Part shown: one piece after another, positions 17,955-26,274 of the stretch
How the letters are laid out: each line of letters opens with the position of its first letter
How positions within the stretch are numbered: position 1 is the stretch's first letter
NCBI GenBank assembly: GCA_018222865.1
Contig: JAAEZM010000005.1
Location: forward strand, 148,063-212,062
DNA: 64,000 nucleotides
Direction: 5' to 3'
DNA from: Alphaproteobacteria bacterium
GTDB taxonomy: Bacteria; Pseudomonadota; Alphaproteobacteria; Caulobacterales; Maricaulaceae
The notes under the pieces: model-generated
Told to the model about the DNA's origin: nothing
What the model saw: the letters and a program-made list of their open reading frames with translations, nothing else
Database searches by the model: none
Program-made: the position numbers and the translations under genes

Positions 17955-19040
17955 ATGCTGGAAATTGCGAACACGATGAAATTAATGGCGTCAGCGACCA
18001 CCCTTCTGTGGGTTGGTGCTGTGGCGTTCCGCGGGCGTTTTAACGCGCTTGACGGCAGCTGGGCAGTTTTCTGTTTCGCGCTTTTCTGCGTCCTTACCGA
18101 GGAAGTCTTCAGTCCGGCGCTGGGCAATTATGCCCATCTGCTGGGCATTGCTGGCGGCGCGACGTGTAGTGTTTTCTGGCTCGTCTCTCGCTCATTATTC
18201 CGTCCCAACGCCCGGATAGAATGGCCGCACCTGGCCCTGGTGTTCAGTATTTTCCTGCCTGGAGTGATTATCCGTCTCATGCGTTTCTTCGAGGCGGACG
18301 CGGTCATGAGTGAAGCGGATTTCGTCGCCAGTATTGATGCATTACGCAGCTGCCAGGTCTTCTTCTCATCCGCCGCGTTGTTAATGTGCTTCGTTGAGGC
18401 CGGACGAGGCTTTCAAGCGACACAAGGGGCGGAGCGGCACCTTCGCTTGATGTTCATGGGCGCCTTTGGTGTTTGCGTGACGGTTTGCACCGTGCTTCCG
18501 GTGCGCGACGCCGTTACCCCTGATATGGCAGCGCTCCTGGAGGCCGTGTGCGCAGTCACAATCCTCGCTGTTACGAGCCTGGCAGTGCGCTATCGCATGA
18601 TCCATCCGCACCCGACACCGCAAACCAAAACAGTTCGGATCGCTCCGCCGGAGAGCACGGATGAAGACCGCGCACTTGGTCGCCGGATTGAAGCGGCTCT
18701 CTTTGAAGATCGCCTTTTCCTTCAACCTGACCTCAAAGTCGCTGATATGGCCCGTCGGCTTATGGAGCCAGAATACAAGGTGTCGCGTGCGGTCACGGCT
18801 GGGTTGGGCGCAGCAAACTTTAATCGACTGATCAATCGGTACCGTATCGAACACGCAAGGCGCCTGCTTGAAACCGTATCAGAAGGCCATAGACCGATCC
18901 TGGATATCGCGCTGGATAGCGGCTTCGCCTTGCTTGGCCCTTTCAACCGGGCCTTCCAGGAGGCAACCGGCCAGACGCCTCGCGCATATCGCAATGCGCA
19001 ATCCGCCTTGGCCGGCGATTTCCAGGCTGCAGCTGAATAG
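17955..19040 (+). CDS. AraC-family transcriptional regulator with N-terminal membrane domain
   Basis: A 361-residue protein from ATG 17955, chosen for the GGAGG box ending five bases before it; a GTG 12 bp earlier is possible. The N-terminal 210 residues contain about six to seven hydrophobic helices. The C-terminal region (about 245-350) is an AraC-type double helix-turn-helix: LKVADMARRLMEPEYKVSRAV as the first HTH and ILDIALDSGFALLGPFNRAF as the second, followed by TGQTPRAYR. This layout suggests a membrane-embedded regulator responding to an envelope or membrane signal. It diverges from the DUF2306 gene, a likely target. Confidence 0.87.
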   Translation: MLEIANTMKLMASATTLLWVGAVAFRGRFNALDGSWAVFCFALFCVLTEEVFSPALGNYAHLLGIAGGATCSVFWLVSRSLFRPNARIEWPHLALVFSIFLPGVIIRLMRFFEADAVMSEADFVASIDALRSCQVFFSSAALLMCFVEAGRGFQATQGAERHLRLMFMGAFGVCVTVCTVLPVRDAVTPDMAALLEAVCAVTILAVTSLAVRYRMIHPHPTPQTKTVRIAPPESTDEDRALGRRIEAALFEDRLFLQPDLKVADMARRLMEPEYKVSRAVTAGLGAANFNRLINRYRIEHARRLLETVSEGHRPILDIALDSGFALLGPFNRAFQEATGQTPRAYRNAQSALAGDFQAAAE

Positions 19041-19098
19041 CCCGTTAGGTCGGGCGACCCGCTCTTATAGGATCTGAAGCATGGTCGCTGTCGGACAG

Positions 19099-20892
19099 CT
19101 AGCCCGAGCTGTTCAGCGTCTGCAAGAAGACCTCGCCGAGGTCTTTCAACTTCTTGGGGCCGACACCATTCACGCTCGCCATCTCATCAAGATTGCGAGG
19201 TTTTATCAGGCACATATCAATCAGGGTAGCGTCAGAAAAAACGACATAGGCCGGCACGTTGCGTTCGGCAGCCAAGTCGCGTCTAACCGCTTTTAGTCGG
19301 GCGAGCAAAAGATCATCCACCTCCTCGGCCGCCGCGGCGATGGCGGATTTGGTGCGGCGTGCCTCTCGCTTGGTGGCGATTTTTCTGATCTCGACAGTGC
19401 TATTACCCTTGAGCACGCTGCGCCCGGCTTCGGTGAGGGTGAGCGCGCCGAACCCGCTAATGTCGAGCTCCAGCCATCCGCCTGCCAGCATTTGCCTGAT
19501 CAGGCCCTGCCAGAAGCTCTTTGGCTTGTCAGCGCCAACTCCAAAGGTCGGCAGGGTTTCATGTCCGCGGGCTGTGATCTTCTCAGTCGTACTGCCGCGC
19601 AAAACATCGATGACATGACTGCCACCAAAGCGCTCGCCGGTCCGCACAATCGCTGAGAACAGCATTTGTGCGTCCTGCGTGCCATCCACGAGCTCCGGCG
19701 GATCCAAACAGATATCGCAGTTGCCGCAGGGCTTTGCTTCATTTTCACCGAAATAACTCAAGAGCGTGACGCGCCGGCATTGCGTGGCTTCGCAATAGGC
19801 CAGGAGTGCATCCAGGCGTTTATGCTCTCGCCGGCGGTGATCCTCGCTGGCGCCCTCTTCTTCGATGAATTGTCGACGCATGCGCGCATCCGCCATGGAA
19901 TACAGCATCATCGCTTCTGCAGGCGCGCCATCGCGACCGGCTCGACCAATTTCCTGGTAATAGGCTTCCATTGAGCCCGGCAGGGAAAGATGGAGGACAT
20001 AACGGATATCCGGCTTGTCGATGCCCATGCCAAACGCAATGGTCGCAACCATGATCACGCCGGCTTCTGCCATGAAGACTTCTTGATGCTCCCGCCGTGT
20101 CTCGGCAGCCAGACCCGCATGATAGGCCAAGGCTCGATAGCCTTCCGCTCGCAGCAATTCGGCGACCTCTTCGGTCTGGCGGCGCGAGAGACAATAGACA
20201 ATGCCAGAGACGTCACGGCGCGTTTGCAGAAAGTCGAAAAGTTGAGATTTCCAGCCCTGCTTCGCGGACACCGCCAAGGAAAGATTGGGTCGATCAAAAC
20301 CCTGGACCAGAATATCACCATCGCCATCGAAGAGTTTGGCCGCGATATCCGCTCGGGTTGCTTCATCCGCCGTGGCGGTAAATGCTCCGATTGTCGCTTG
20401 CGGAAAGCGCCGTTTCAGCCCGGCAAGCATTTCATATTCCGGTCGAAAGCTCGCGCCCCATTTGGAAATGCAATGGGCTTCATCGACGATAAACATGGCA
20501 GGCGCTAGCGCATCGAGCGCGCCAAGCATTCGATCCGTCATCAACCGTTCTGGCGACATGTAGAGCAGTTTCGCCTCGCCCGCTTTGAAAGCCTGCCACG
20601 CCGCGACATTTTCCTCACGCGAGCGGCCGGAATGGATCACACTGGCCACCACTCCGTTTGCCGCAAGCCCCGCCACCTGATCATCCATCAAGGCCGTAAG
20701 CGGCGACACGATAATGCTTGGCCCTTTTTTCAACAGGGCGGGCACTTGATAGCAGATCGACTTGCCAGCTCCCGTCGGCATGACACACAGCGTATTGCGG
20801 CCCGCAAGCAAACGCTCCACAGCATCTTCCTGCCCCGGTCGAAAAGCCGGATAGCCAAATACATCTGATAAAAGCTCAAGGGCGCGGGGCAT
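19099..20892 (-). CDS. recQ: ATP-dependent DNA helicase RecQ
   Basis: A 597-residue superfamily 2 helicase unwinding DNA 3' to 5' in recombination and fork repair. It shows motif I TGAGKS (40-45), motif II DEAH in VDEAHCISKWG, the aromatic-rich loop (FRPEY), motif VI QEIGRAGRDG, the RQC zinc cysteines (C in EATQCRRV, then CGNCDIC), a winged helix, and a C-terminal HRDC domain (LLARLKAVRRDLAAERNVP to the end). The length is typical. It converges with the AraC regulator gene; the 215 bp upstream to the clpA end hold the clpA terminator and presumably the recQ promoter. Confidence 0.96.
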   Translation of the reverse strand: MPRALELLSDVFGYPAFRPGQEDAVERLLAGRNTLCVMPTGAGKSICYQVPALLKKGPSIIVSPLTALMDDQVAGLAANGVVASVIHSGRSREENVAAWQAFKAGEAKLLYMSPERLMTDRMLGALDALAPAMFIVDEAHCISKWGASFRPEYEMLAGLKRRFPQATIGAFTATADEATRADIAAKLFDGDGDILVQGFDRPNLSLAVSAKQGWKSQLFDFLQTRRDVSGIVYCLSRRQTEEVAELLRAEGYRALAYHAGLAAETRREHQEVFMAEAGVIMVATIAFGMGIDKPDIRYVLHLSLPGSMEAYYQEIGRAGRDGAPAEAMMLYSMADARMRRQFIEEEGASEDHRRREHKRLDALLAYCEATQCRRVTLLSYFGENEAKPCGNCDICLDPPELVDGTQDAQMLFSAIVRTGERFGGSHVIDVLRGSTTEKITARGHETLPTFGVGADKPKSFWQGLIRQMLAGGWLELDISGFGALTLTEAGRSVLKGNSTVEIRKIATKREARRTKSAIAAAAEEVDDLLLARLKAVRRDLAAERNVPAYVVFSDATLIDMCLIKPRNLDEMASVNGVGPKKLKDLGEVFLQTLNSSG

Positions 20893-21047
20893 GGTTCAAA
20901 ACTAATGCCCGTGCGTCGATCATGCACCCGTGATTGCGCACACTCAGCGCCGCTTTCCACGGCTCTTGTACAGCACCAGGAGAGACAAAGCCGGCATGTT
21001 ACCGAGCGACCGAGATACAACCCCGCCCGTTCAGCTCGCGCAAATGA

Positions 21048-21083
21048 TCGAAAAAAGAAAACGGCGCCCTAAAAGGGCGCCGC
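21048..21083 (-). terminator. Intrinsic terminator of clpS-clpA
   Basis: About 25 bp after the clpA stop on the minus strand there is a near-perfect stem (GGCGCCCT with AGGGCGCC, 3-4 nt loop) followed by TTTTCTTTTTT. Confidence 0.85.
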
Positions 21084-21107
21084 GATCTTTAGCTGGGAAA
21101 TGGACAG

Positions 21108-23423
21108 TTAAGCCTTTTCAGCCTTGTCCTTCGACTTCTTGGTATTGCGCGGCAGAAGTCGGTCACCCGGCGTGATGTGGAAGTCCAGACGATCCGGATC
21201 GGCCTCGTCGATGTCGACTTTAACAAGGCCGCCCTTCTTCAACTCCCCAAAGAGGATCTGATCCGCAAGCGGCTTCTTGATATGTTCCTGGATCACGCGG
21301 CCAAGCGGACGGGCACCAAAGCGGCTATCATAACCGCGCTCGGCAAGCCAAGCTGTTGCATCCGGTGTCAGTTCGAACGTCACACCACGATCGATCAGCT
21401 GAGCTTCCAGCTGCAGGATGAATTTCTCGACGACGCGAGAGATATTTTCCGGGCTGAGAGCCGCGAACGGAATAACGGCGTCCAGACGGTTGCGGAATTC
21501 CGGCGTGAAGAGCTTCTCGACCGCTTTATCGGCTTCATCCGTCTTCTTGCCGCGACCAAAGCCGATCGCTTCTTTCTGAGCGTCAGAAGCCCCCGCATTT
21601 GTCGTCATCACCAGGATGACATTACGGAAATCGACCTTCTTGCCGTTCGAATCTGTCAGCGTGCCATTATCCATGACCTGCAGCAGAATATTGAACAGGT
21701 CCGGATGCGCCTTCTCGATCTCGTCGAGCAGCAGGACGCAGTGCGGGTGCTGATCGATAGCATCCGTCAACAGACCGCCCTGATCGAAGCCAACATAGCC
21801 CGGAGGCGCACCAATCAAACGCGAAACAGCGTGGCGTTCCATATATTCAGACATGTCGAAGCGCTGGAGCTCGACACCCATAATATCGGCCAGCTGCTTG
21901 GTCACCTCAGTCTTACCGACACCGGTCGGACCGGAGAAGAGATAGCAACCAATTGGCTTGTTCGGTTCGCGCAGACCTGCACGAGACAGTTTGATGGCCG
22001 TGGACAGACGTCCAATCGCCTCATCCTGACCGAAGACGACGCGCTTGAGATCACCTTCAAGGGTCTTCAGCGCAGCCTCATCATCCTTGGACACGGATTT
22101 CGGAGGAATGCGCGCCATTGTGGCAACAACGCCCTCGATTTCCTTCACGCCAATTGTCTTCTTGCGCTTGGAGACCGGCATAAGACGCATTTGCGCGCCC
22201 GCCTCGTCAATCACGTCAATAGCCTTATCCGGCAATTTGCGATCGCCCATATAGCGAGACGACAACTCGACTGCCGAGATCAGCGCATCATTGGTGAAGC
22301 GAATATCGTGGAAGTCTTCGAAATAGGACTTTAGACCCTGGAGGATCTTGATGGCATCCGGGACTGACGGCTCAACCACATCGATTTTCTGGAAACGACG
22401 CGCCAGAGCACGGTCTTTCTCGAAATGCTGACGGTATTCTTTATACGTCGTTGAGCCCATGCAGCGCAGCTCGCCGGACTGAAGCGCCGGCTTGAGCAGG
22501 TTGGACGCATCCATCGCGCCGCCCGAAGTGGCACCGGCGCCAATAACCGTATGGATCTCATCGATGAAGAGGACAGCATTGTCCTTCTCCTCGAGTTCCT
22601 TGACCACTTGCTTGAGGCGCTCCTCAAAATCACCGCGATAGCGCGTTCCCGCCAGCAATGCGCCCATATCGAGCGAATAGATGGTCGCAGTCGCGAGAAC
22701 ATCCGGTACGGCGTTCTCAACGATCTTCCGGGCAATGCCTTCCGCGATAGCGGTCTTGCCGACCCCTGGGTCGCCGACCAAAAGCGGGTTATTCTTGCGG
22801 CGGCGGCACAGCACCTGAATGCAGCGCTCGACCTCGCTATCACGGCCGATCAGCGGGTCCACACCGCCAGCGCGGGCTTTCTCGTTGAGATTGACGGTAT
22901 AGGCCGTCAACGCATCACCGTCTTTTGGCTTTTCTTCGCCTGGCTCTTCGGTACCGCGCACCGCGCGTGGTTCAGTATTGGAGGCTTTGCGACCAATACC
23001 GTGCGAGATGAAGTTCACCGCGTCATAGCGCGTCATATCGCGCTCGGCGAGGAAGTAGGCCGCATGGCTCTCGCGCTCAGCAAATAGCGCGACGAGAACA
23101 TTGGCCCCGGTGACCTCTTCACGGCCGGCATTTTGAACATGGATGACCGCACGCTGAATTACGCGCTGGAAACCTGCGGTCGGTTTCGCGTCTTCATCGT
23201 CATCGACGACAAGTTCAGTCAATTCACTATCAATATAGCCAACCAGGGTCGCTCGAAGCTCATCGAGGTCCACATCGCAGGCCTTCATAACGGCACTGGC
23301 GTCCTGGTCGTCCACGAGGGCGAGAAGGAGATGCTCCAGCGTTGCAAATTCATGCCCGCGCTCATTGGCATAACCTAAAGCGCGGTGCAGGGAGTCTTCC
23401 AAATCGGTAGAGAAAGATGGCAC
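21108..23423 (-). CDS. clpA: ATP-dependent Clp protease ATP-binding subunit ClpA
   Basis: A 771-residue AAA+ unfoldase that feeds substrates into ClpP. It has N-terminal Clp_N repeats (about 1-145, the ClpS-binding domain), D1 with Walker A GDPGVGKT and Walker [13 protein letters not shown], and D2 with GPTGVGKT and [12 protein letters not shown]; the arginine finger regions are present. An IGL/IGF-type ClpP-binding loop is expected near ALG/IGFGRG ([10 protein letters not shown]). The start is GTG 23423, four bases after the clpS stop, so the two are one operon. With ClpS and Aat (also in this window) it forms the bacterial N-degron degradation route. Confidence 0.97.
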   Translation of the reverse strand: MPSFSTDLEDSLHRALGYANERGHEFATLEHLLLALVDDQDASAVMKACDVDLDELRATLVGYIDSELTELVVDDDEDAKPTAGFQRVIQRAVIHVQNAGREEVTGANVLVALFAERESHAAYFLAERDMTRYDAVNFISHGIGRKASNTEPRAVRGTEEPGEEKPKDGDALTAYTVNLNEKARAGGVDPLIGRDSEVERCIQVLCRRRKNNPLLVGDPGVGKTAIAEGIARKIVENAVPDVLATATIYSLDMGALLAGTRYRGDFEERLKQVVKELEEKDNAVLFIDEIHTVIGAGATSGGAMDASNLLKPALQSGELRCMGSTTYKEYRQHFEKDRALARRFQKIDVVEPSVPDAIKILQGLKSYFEDFHDIRFTNDALISAVELSSRYMGDRKLPDKAIDVIDEAGAQMRLMPVSKRKKTIGVKEIEGVVATMARIPPKSVSKDDEAALKTLEGDLKRVVFGQDEAIGRLSTAIKLSRAGLREPNKPIGCYLFSGPTGVGKTEVTKQLADIMGVELQRFDMSEYMERHAVSRLIGAPPGYVGFDQGGLLTDAIDQHPHCVLLLDEIEKAHPDLFNILLQVMDNGTLTDSNGKKVDFRNVILVMTTNAGASDAQKEAIGFGRGKKTDEADKAVEKLFTPEFRNRLDAVIPFAALSPENISRVVEKFILQLEAQLIDRGVTFELTPDATAWLAERGYDSRFGARPLGRVIQEHIKKPLADQILFGELKKGGLVKVDIDEADPDRLDFHITPGDRLLPRNTKKSKDKAEKA

Positions 23424-23427
23424 CGCT

Positions 23428-23757
23428 CTATTCCTTTTCCATTGTGCATTGCAGCGGGTGTTGCCCGCGTCGTGCAGCGTCCATGACCTGGGCTACCTTG
23501 GTTTCGGCAACCTCATACGTGTACACGCCACACATTCCGACACCGTTTTGATGGACATGCAGCATGATCCTTGCGGCATCTTCGGGAGTCTTTCGGAAGA
23601 TCCGAACGAGGATCTCAACGACGAACTCCATGGGCGTGTAGTCATCATTGAGTAGCAAAACACGGTAAAGTGAAGGTTTCTTTGTCGCTGGCCGGGTCTT
23701 CGTGGCCAGGCCAGTTTCCTCTTCTATTCCCGTATCTTCGTGTTTTCGTTCGGTCAT
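23428..23757 (-). CDS. clpS: ATP-dependent Clp protease adaptor ClpS
   Basis: A 109-residue adaptor that binds N-terminal Leu/Phe/Tyr/Trp degrons and delivers them to ClpAP. The core [20 protein letters not shown], the metal/degron-pocket region and [22 protein letters not shown] match ClpS1-type adaptors. A disordered acidic N-terminus of about 25 residues precedes it. It is immediately upstream of clpA on the minus strand. Confidence 0.97.
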   Translation of the reverse strand: MTERKHEDTGIEEETGLATKTRPATKKPSLYRVLLLNDDYTPMEFVVEILVRIFRKTPEDAARIMLHVHQNGVGMCGVYTYEVAETKVAQVMDAARRGQHPLQCTMEKE

Positions 23758-23901
23758 AATTAAATCAGTCTCGGATCATGCTGCGGCACTTGCACAATAA
23801 GATAGGAAGGGATCCGGCCGGCGCAAAGAGGTCGCCTGCAGCCCGTCCGCTAGACCATAGTAGCACGCAGCTCGACCACTTACCCAACGATTCGCTGCAG
23901 G

Positions 23902-23938
23902 CACGAAAAAAGAAGGCCTGACGTTACCGTCAGGCCCA
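23902..23938 (-). terminator. Intrinsic terminator of the phasin gene
   Basis: Thirty bases after the phasin stop on the minus strand, a perfect 9-bp stem (GGCCTGACG with CGTCAGGCC, 4-nt loop) is followed by TTCTTTTTTC. Confidence 0.85.
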
Positions 23939-23966
23939 GTCGGGGAGGAAAATTCTGTAAGGGCTG

Positions 23967-24701
23967 TTAGCGCTGGGACTGAGCCAGCTCAACAGCAGCA
24001 GATACGCGATCATTGAGCGGCTTAACGGAGCTCTTCATCAGGTCGGAGAACAGCTCAGACGTCTTGTTCAGCTCAGCAAGGTAAGCATCCATGGAAGACT
24101 TGGCGTAGTCAGACTGGATTTCGAAGATTTCCTGAACGGACTTGGCAGAGGAAACGGCTTTCGCAACAGCGACGCCTTCTTCCATTGCAGACTTGGCATA
24201 AGCAACAGCGTTGGCGTTGACCGCCTCGATGCCTTTGCCAGCAACCGTTGCGGACTCGATAACAGCGTCCATGTTTTCCTTGTGGAAACCGGAAGCGTCA
24301 TTGACGGCGGACAGGGTTTTCTCGAAGCCTTCTTTGATGGCTTCGTTCGAGGCGGAGGTCATGGTTTCGATCGTCTGGTTCATGGTCGTCTCAACTTTCG
24401 TTTTTGCAGCAGGCTTCGCCGCCGCGGAAACAGGTTTGGTTTCAAGGTTTGGCTTTGCAGCCGCCGCTGGTTTGGCAGGCGCTTTACGCGCTGCAGGCTT
24501 TTTCGCGGCAGCTTTTTTGGCAGCAGGCTTTTTGGTCGTCGTTGTTTTTGCCGTAGCCGGCTTGGCTACTGCACGGGGTTTCGACGGAGCCTTTGCCTTG
24601 GCCGGGGTCTCTTTCGCCTTTGCTTCGGTCGCAGCAAGCTTGTCAGCAGACGCGGCCTTTGGGGCGGACTTTTCAGTCGAGGTCGTTTTTGCGTCAGTCA
24701 T
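23967..24701 (-). CDS. Phasin with histone H1-like Ala/Lys/Pro N-terminal tail
   Basis: A 244-residue protein from ATG 24701 (MTDAKTTSTEKSAPKAA). Residues 1-105 are low complexity, with repeated AKKPAAKK-type units resembling bacterial H1-like or PhaF/PhaM tails. Residues 110-244 form an amphipathic helical phasin domain (TIETMTSASNEAIKEGFEKT, FEIQSDYAKSSMDAYLAEL, VKPLNDRVSAAVELAQ). Phasins coat polyhydroxyalkanoate granules; a basic tail can tie granules to the nucleoid. No PHA synthase gene is visible here. The tail's AKKP repeats resemble those of TopA in this window. The ribosome-binding site is weak. Confidence 0.85.
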   Translation of the reverse strand: MTDAKTTSTEKSAPKAASADKLAATEAKAKETPAKAKAPSKPRAVAKPATAKTTTTKKPAAKKAAAKKPAARKAPAKPAAAAKPNLETKPVSAAAKPAAKTKVETTMNQTIETMTSASNEAIKEGFEKTLSAVNDASGFHKENMDAVIESATVAGKGIEAVNANAVAYAKSAMEEGVAVAKAVSSAKSVQEIFEIQSDYAKSSMDAYLAELNKTSELFSDLMKSSVKPLNDRVSAAVELAQSQR

Positions 24702-24865
24702 GGTAATACACTTGGTGTCAGCGACCGCTTCTTCGCAGTCGCAATATAAATACGCATATGCAGCACACCCGTCAAGCGATTTTTGTGCAGCGCACAATTT
24801 TCTGATTCCCCTGTCTATCTACGGCTTTTCAACAGGCTTAACGGGCTGGCAAGGCTATCCTGCGT

Positions 24866-26155
24866 ATGACTATTCGCATGAAACGCTTTGTGACCTTCGT
24901 GACTTTGATTGCGGCCATGCTCGCGCTCGCTCCTTGGGGCTTTGAAGCGCGCGCGGACATGGAGCGCTATGCTGCCTTTGTCGTGGATGAGAATACCGGG
25001 GCGGTCATGCATTCAAGACGGTCCGAGGCATCGCGCTATCCTGCGTCTCTGACGAAGATGATGACGCTCTACATGCTCTTTGAAGCGATCGATATTGGAG
25101 AGATTGGTCTTGAAGACCAAATCCGCGTTTCCGCCAATGCAGCCAGCGCACCGCCCTCACGTATCGGCTTCAATGCTGGCGAAACGATCCGCGTGGAAGA
25201 CGCGATCCTCGCCCTGGCAATCAAAAGCGCCAACGATGTTGCCGTAGCCGTCGGGGAACGACTGGGTGGAGGCGAGGCCAGTTTCGCGGCTGAGATGACA
25301 GAACGCGCCCGCGCCCTGGGCCTTGAAGACACAACCTTCCGCAACGCCTCTGGATTGCCGGATCGCCGCCAGACGACGACCGCACGAGACATGGCACGGC
25401 TTGCTGTCGCCCTACACAGGGACTTTCCGCACTACTTCCACTACTTCAATCGCGAAAGCTTTACGCTGCGCGGCCGGACCTACCGCAATCATAACTCACT
25501 TGTCGGTCGGGTTGATGGTGTTGATGGTCTGAAGACGGGCTATATCCGCGCCTCTGGTTTCAACCTCGTCGCATCGGCCGAGCGCGGTGAAAACCGACTG
25601 ATTGCCGTCGTCATGGGAGGCCCTACGGCCGCGGCCCGCGACGCGCATGCTGAGGAACTCCTGGAAGCAGCCTTCGGTGCTCTGGAACAGCGCCAGGATC
25701 GCCGTCACTTCATCGCCCTTTCATCCCCGCGCGTCAGTCCTCTGCGTGAGGAGGCCTTGATCGCCAGGGACTATGCTGAGCTTGATCTCGCCGCGCCCAC
25801 CGAGATGGGGTCCGCCCAGGAAGCCCCGCCGCTGCGGATTATCGTAGAAGATGCTGACCGTCAGGCAGAAGCCCGCACCTTGGCCACACCTCCGGAACCG
25901 GCGCGGCACGATCTTTGGGCCGTCCAGGTCGGGGCATATAATAGCGCCGAGGCTGCCCGCAGCCGTTTGGACCGGGCAGCGCCCATCTCTACGCGTCTTG
26001 CCAGTGCTCAGCGCATGGCCCGCTCGGTCGATGTCGATGGCCAACGGCTCTGGCGCGCCCGTTTTGAAGCCTTGAGCGCTTTGGATGCGAGCGCTGTTTG
26101 CCGTGAATTCAGCGATGCGGGAGAGCCTTGCTTTACCGTCGCGCCAGGCCGCTAG
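24866..26155 (+). CDS. dacA: D-alanyl-D-alanine carboxypeptidase (PBP5/6-like) with C-terminal SPOR domain
   Basis: A 429-residue exported enzyme that trims the terminal D-Ala from peptidoglycan pentapeptides. It has a signal peptide (about 1-30, ending ARA), a class S11 catalytic domain with SLTK (61-64), SAND (SxN, near 120) and LKTGYI (near 223), then a linker and a SPOR domain at about 345-425 (DLWAVQVGAYNSAEAARSRL). SPOR domains bind denuded glycan at division sites, so this enzyme is probably recruited to septa. The symbol is by analogy. The long upstream spacer and AT-rich promoter area are shared with the divergent phasin gene. Confidence 0.92.
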   Translation: MTIRMKRFVTFVTLIAAMLALAPWGFEARADMERYAAFVVDENTGAVMHSRRSEASRYPASLTKMMTLYMLFEAIDIGEIGLEDQIRVSANAASAPPSRIGFNAGETIRVEDAILALAIKSANDVAVAVGERLGGGEASFAAEMTERARALGLEDTTFRNASGLPDRRQTTTARDMARLAVALHRDFPHYFHYFNRESFTLRGRTYRNHNSLVGRVDGVDGLKTGYIRASGFNLVASAERGENRLIAVVMGGPTAAARDAHAEELLEAAFGALEQRQDRRHFIALSSPRVSPLREEALIARDYAELDLAAPTEMGSAQEAPPLRIIVEDADRQAEARTLATPPEPARHDLWAVQVGAYNSAEAARSRLDRAAPISTRLASAQRMARSVDVDGQRLWRARFEALSALDASAVCREFSDAGEPCFTVAPGR

Positions 26156-26274
26156 AGACCGCGACACTTCATTCCGTTTCAGTATCGGCGTGTTGACAGC
26201 CCCTCACAGCTCGCACACTTTCGCGCGCCTTGGCCCTCTTTCGGCCATGCCTTCCCGATCTGGAAAAATTGCTG

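Noticed and set aside
21177..22334. Plus-strand open frame of about 385 codons inside clpA
   Set aside because: Antisense shadow of the intact clpA coding sequence.
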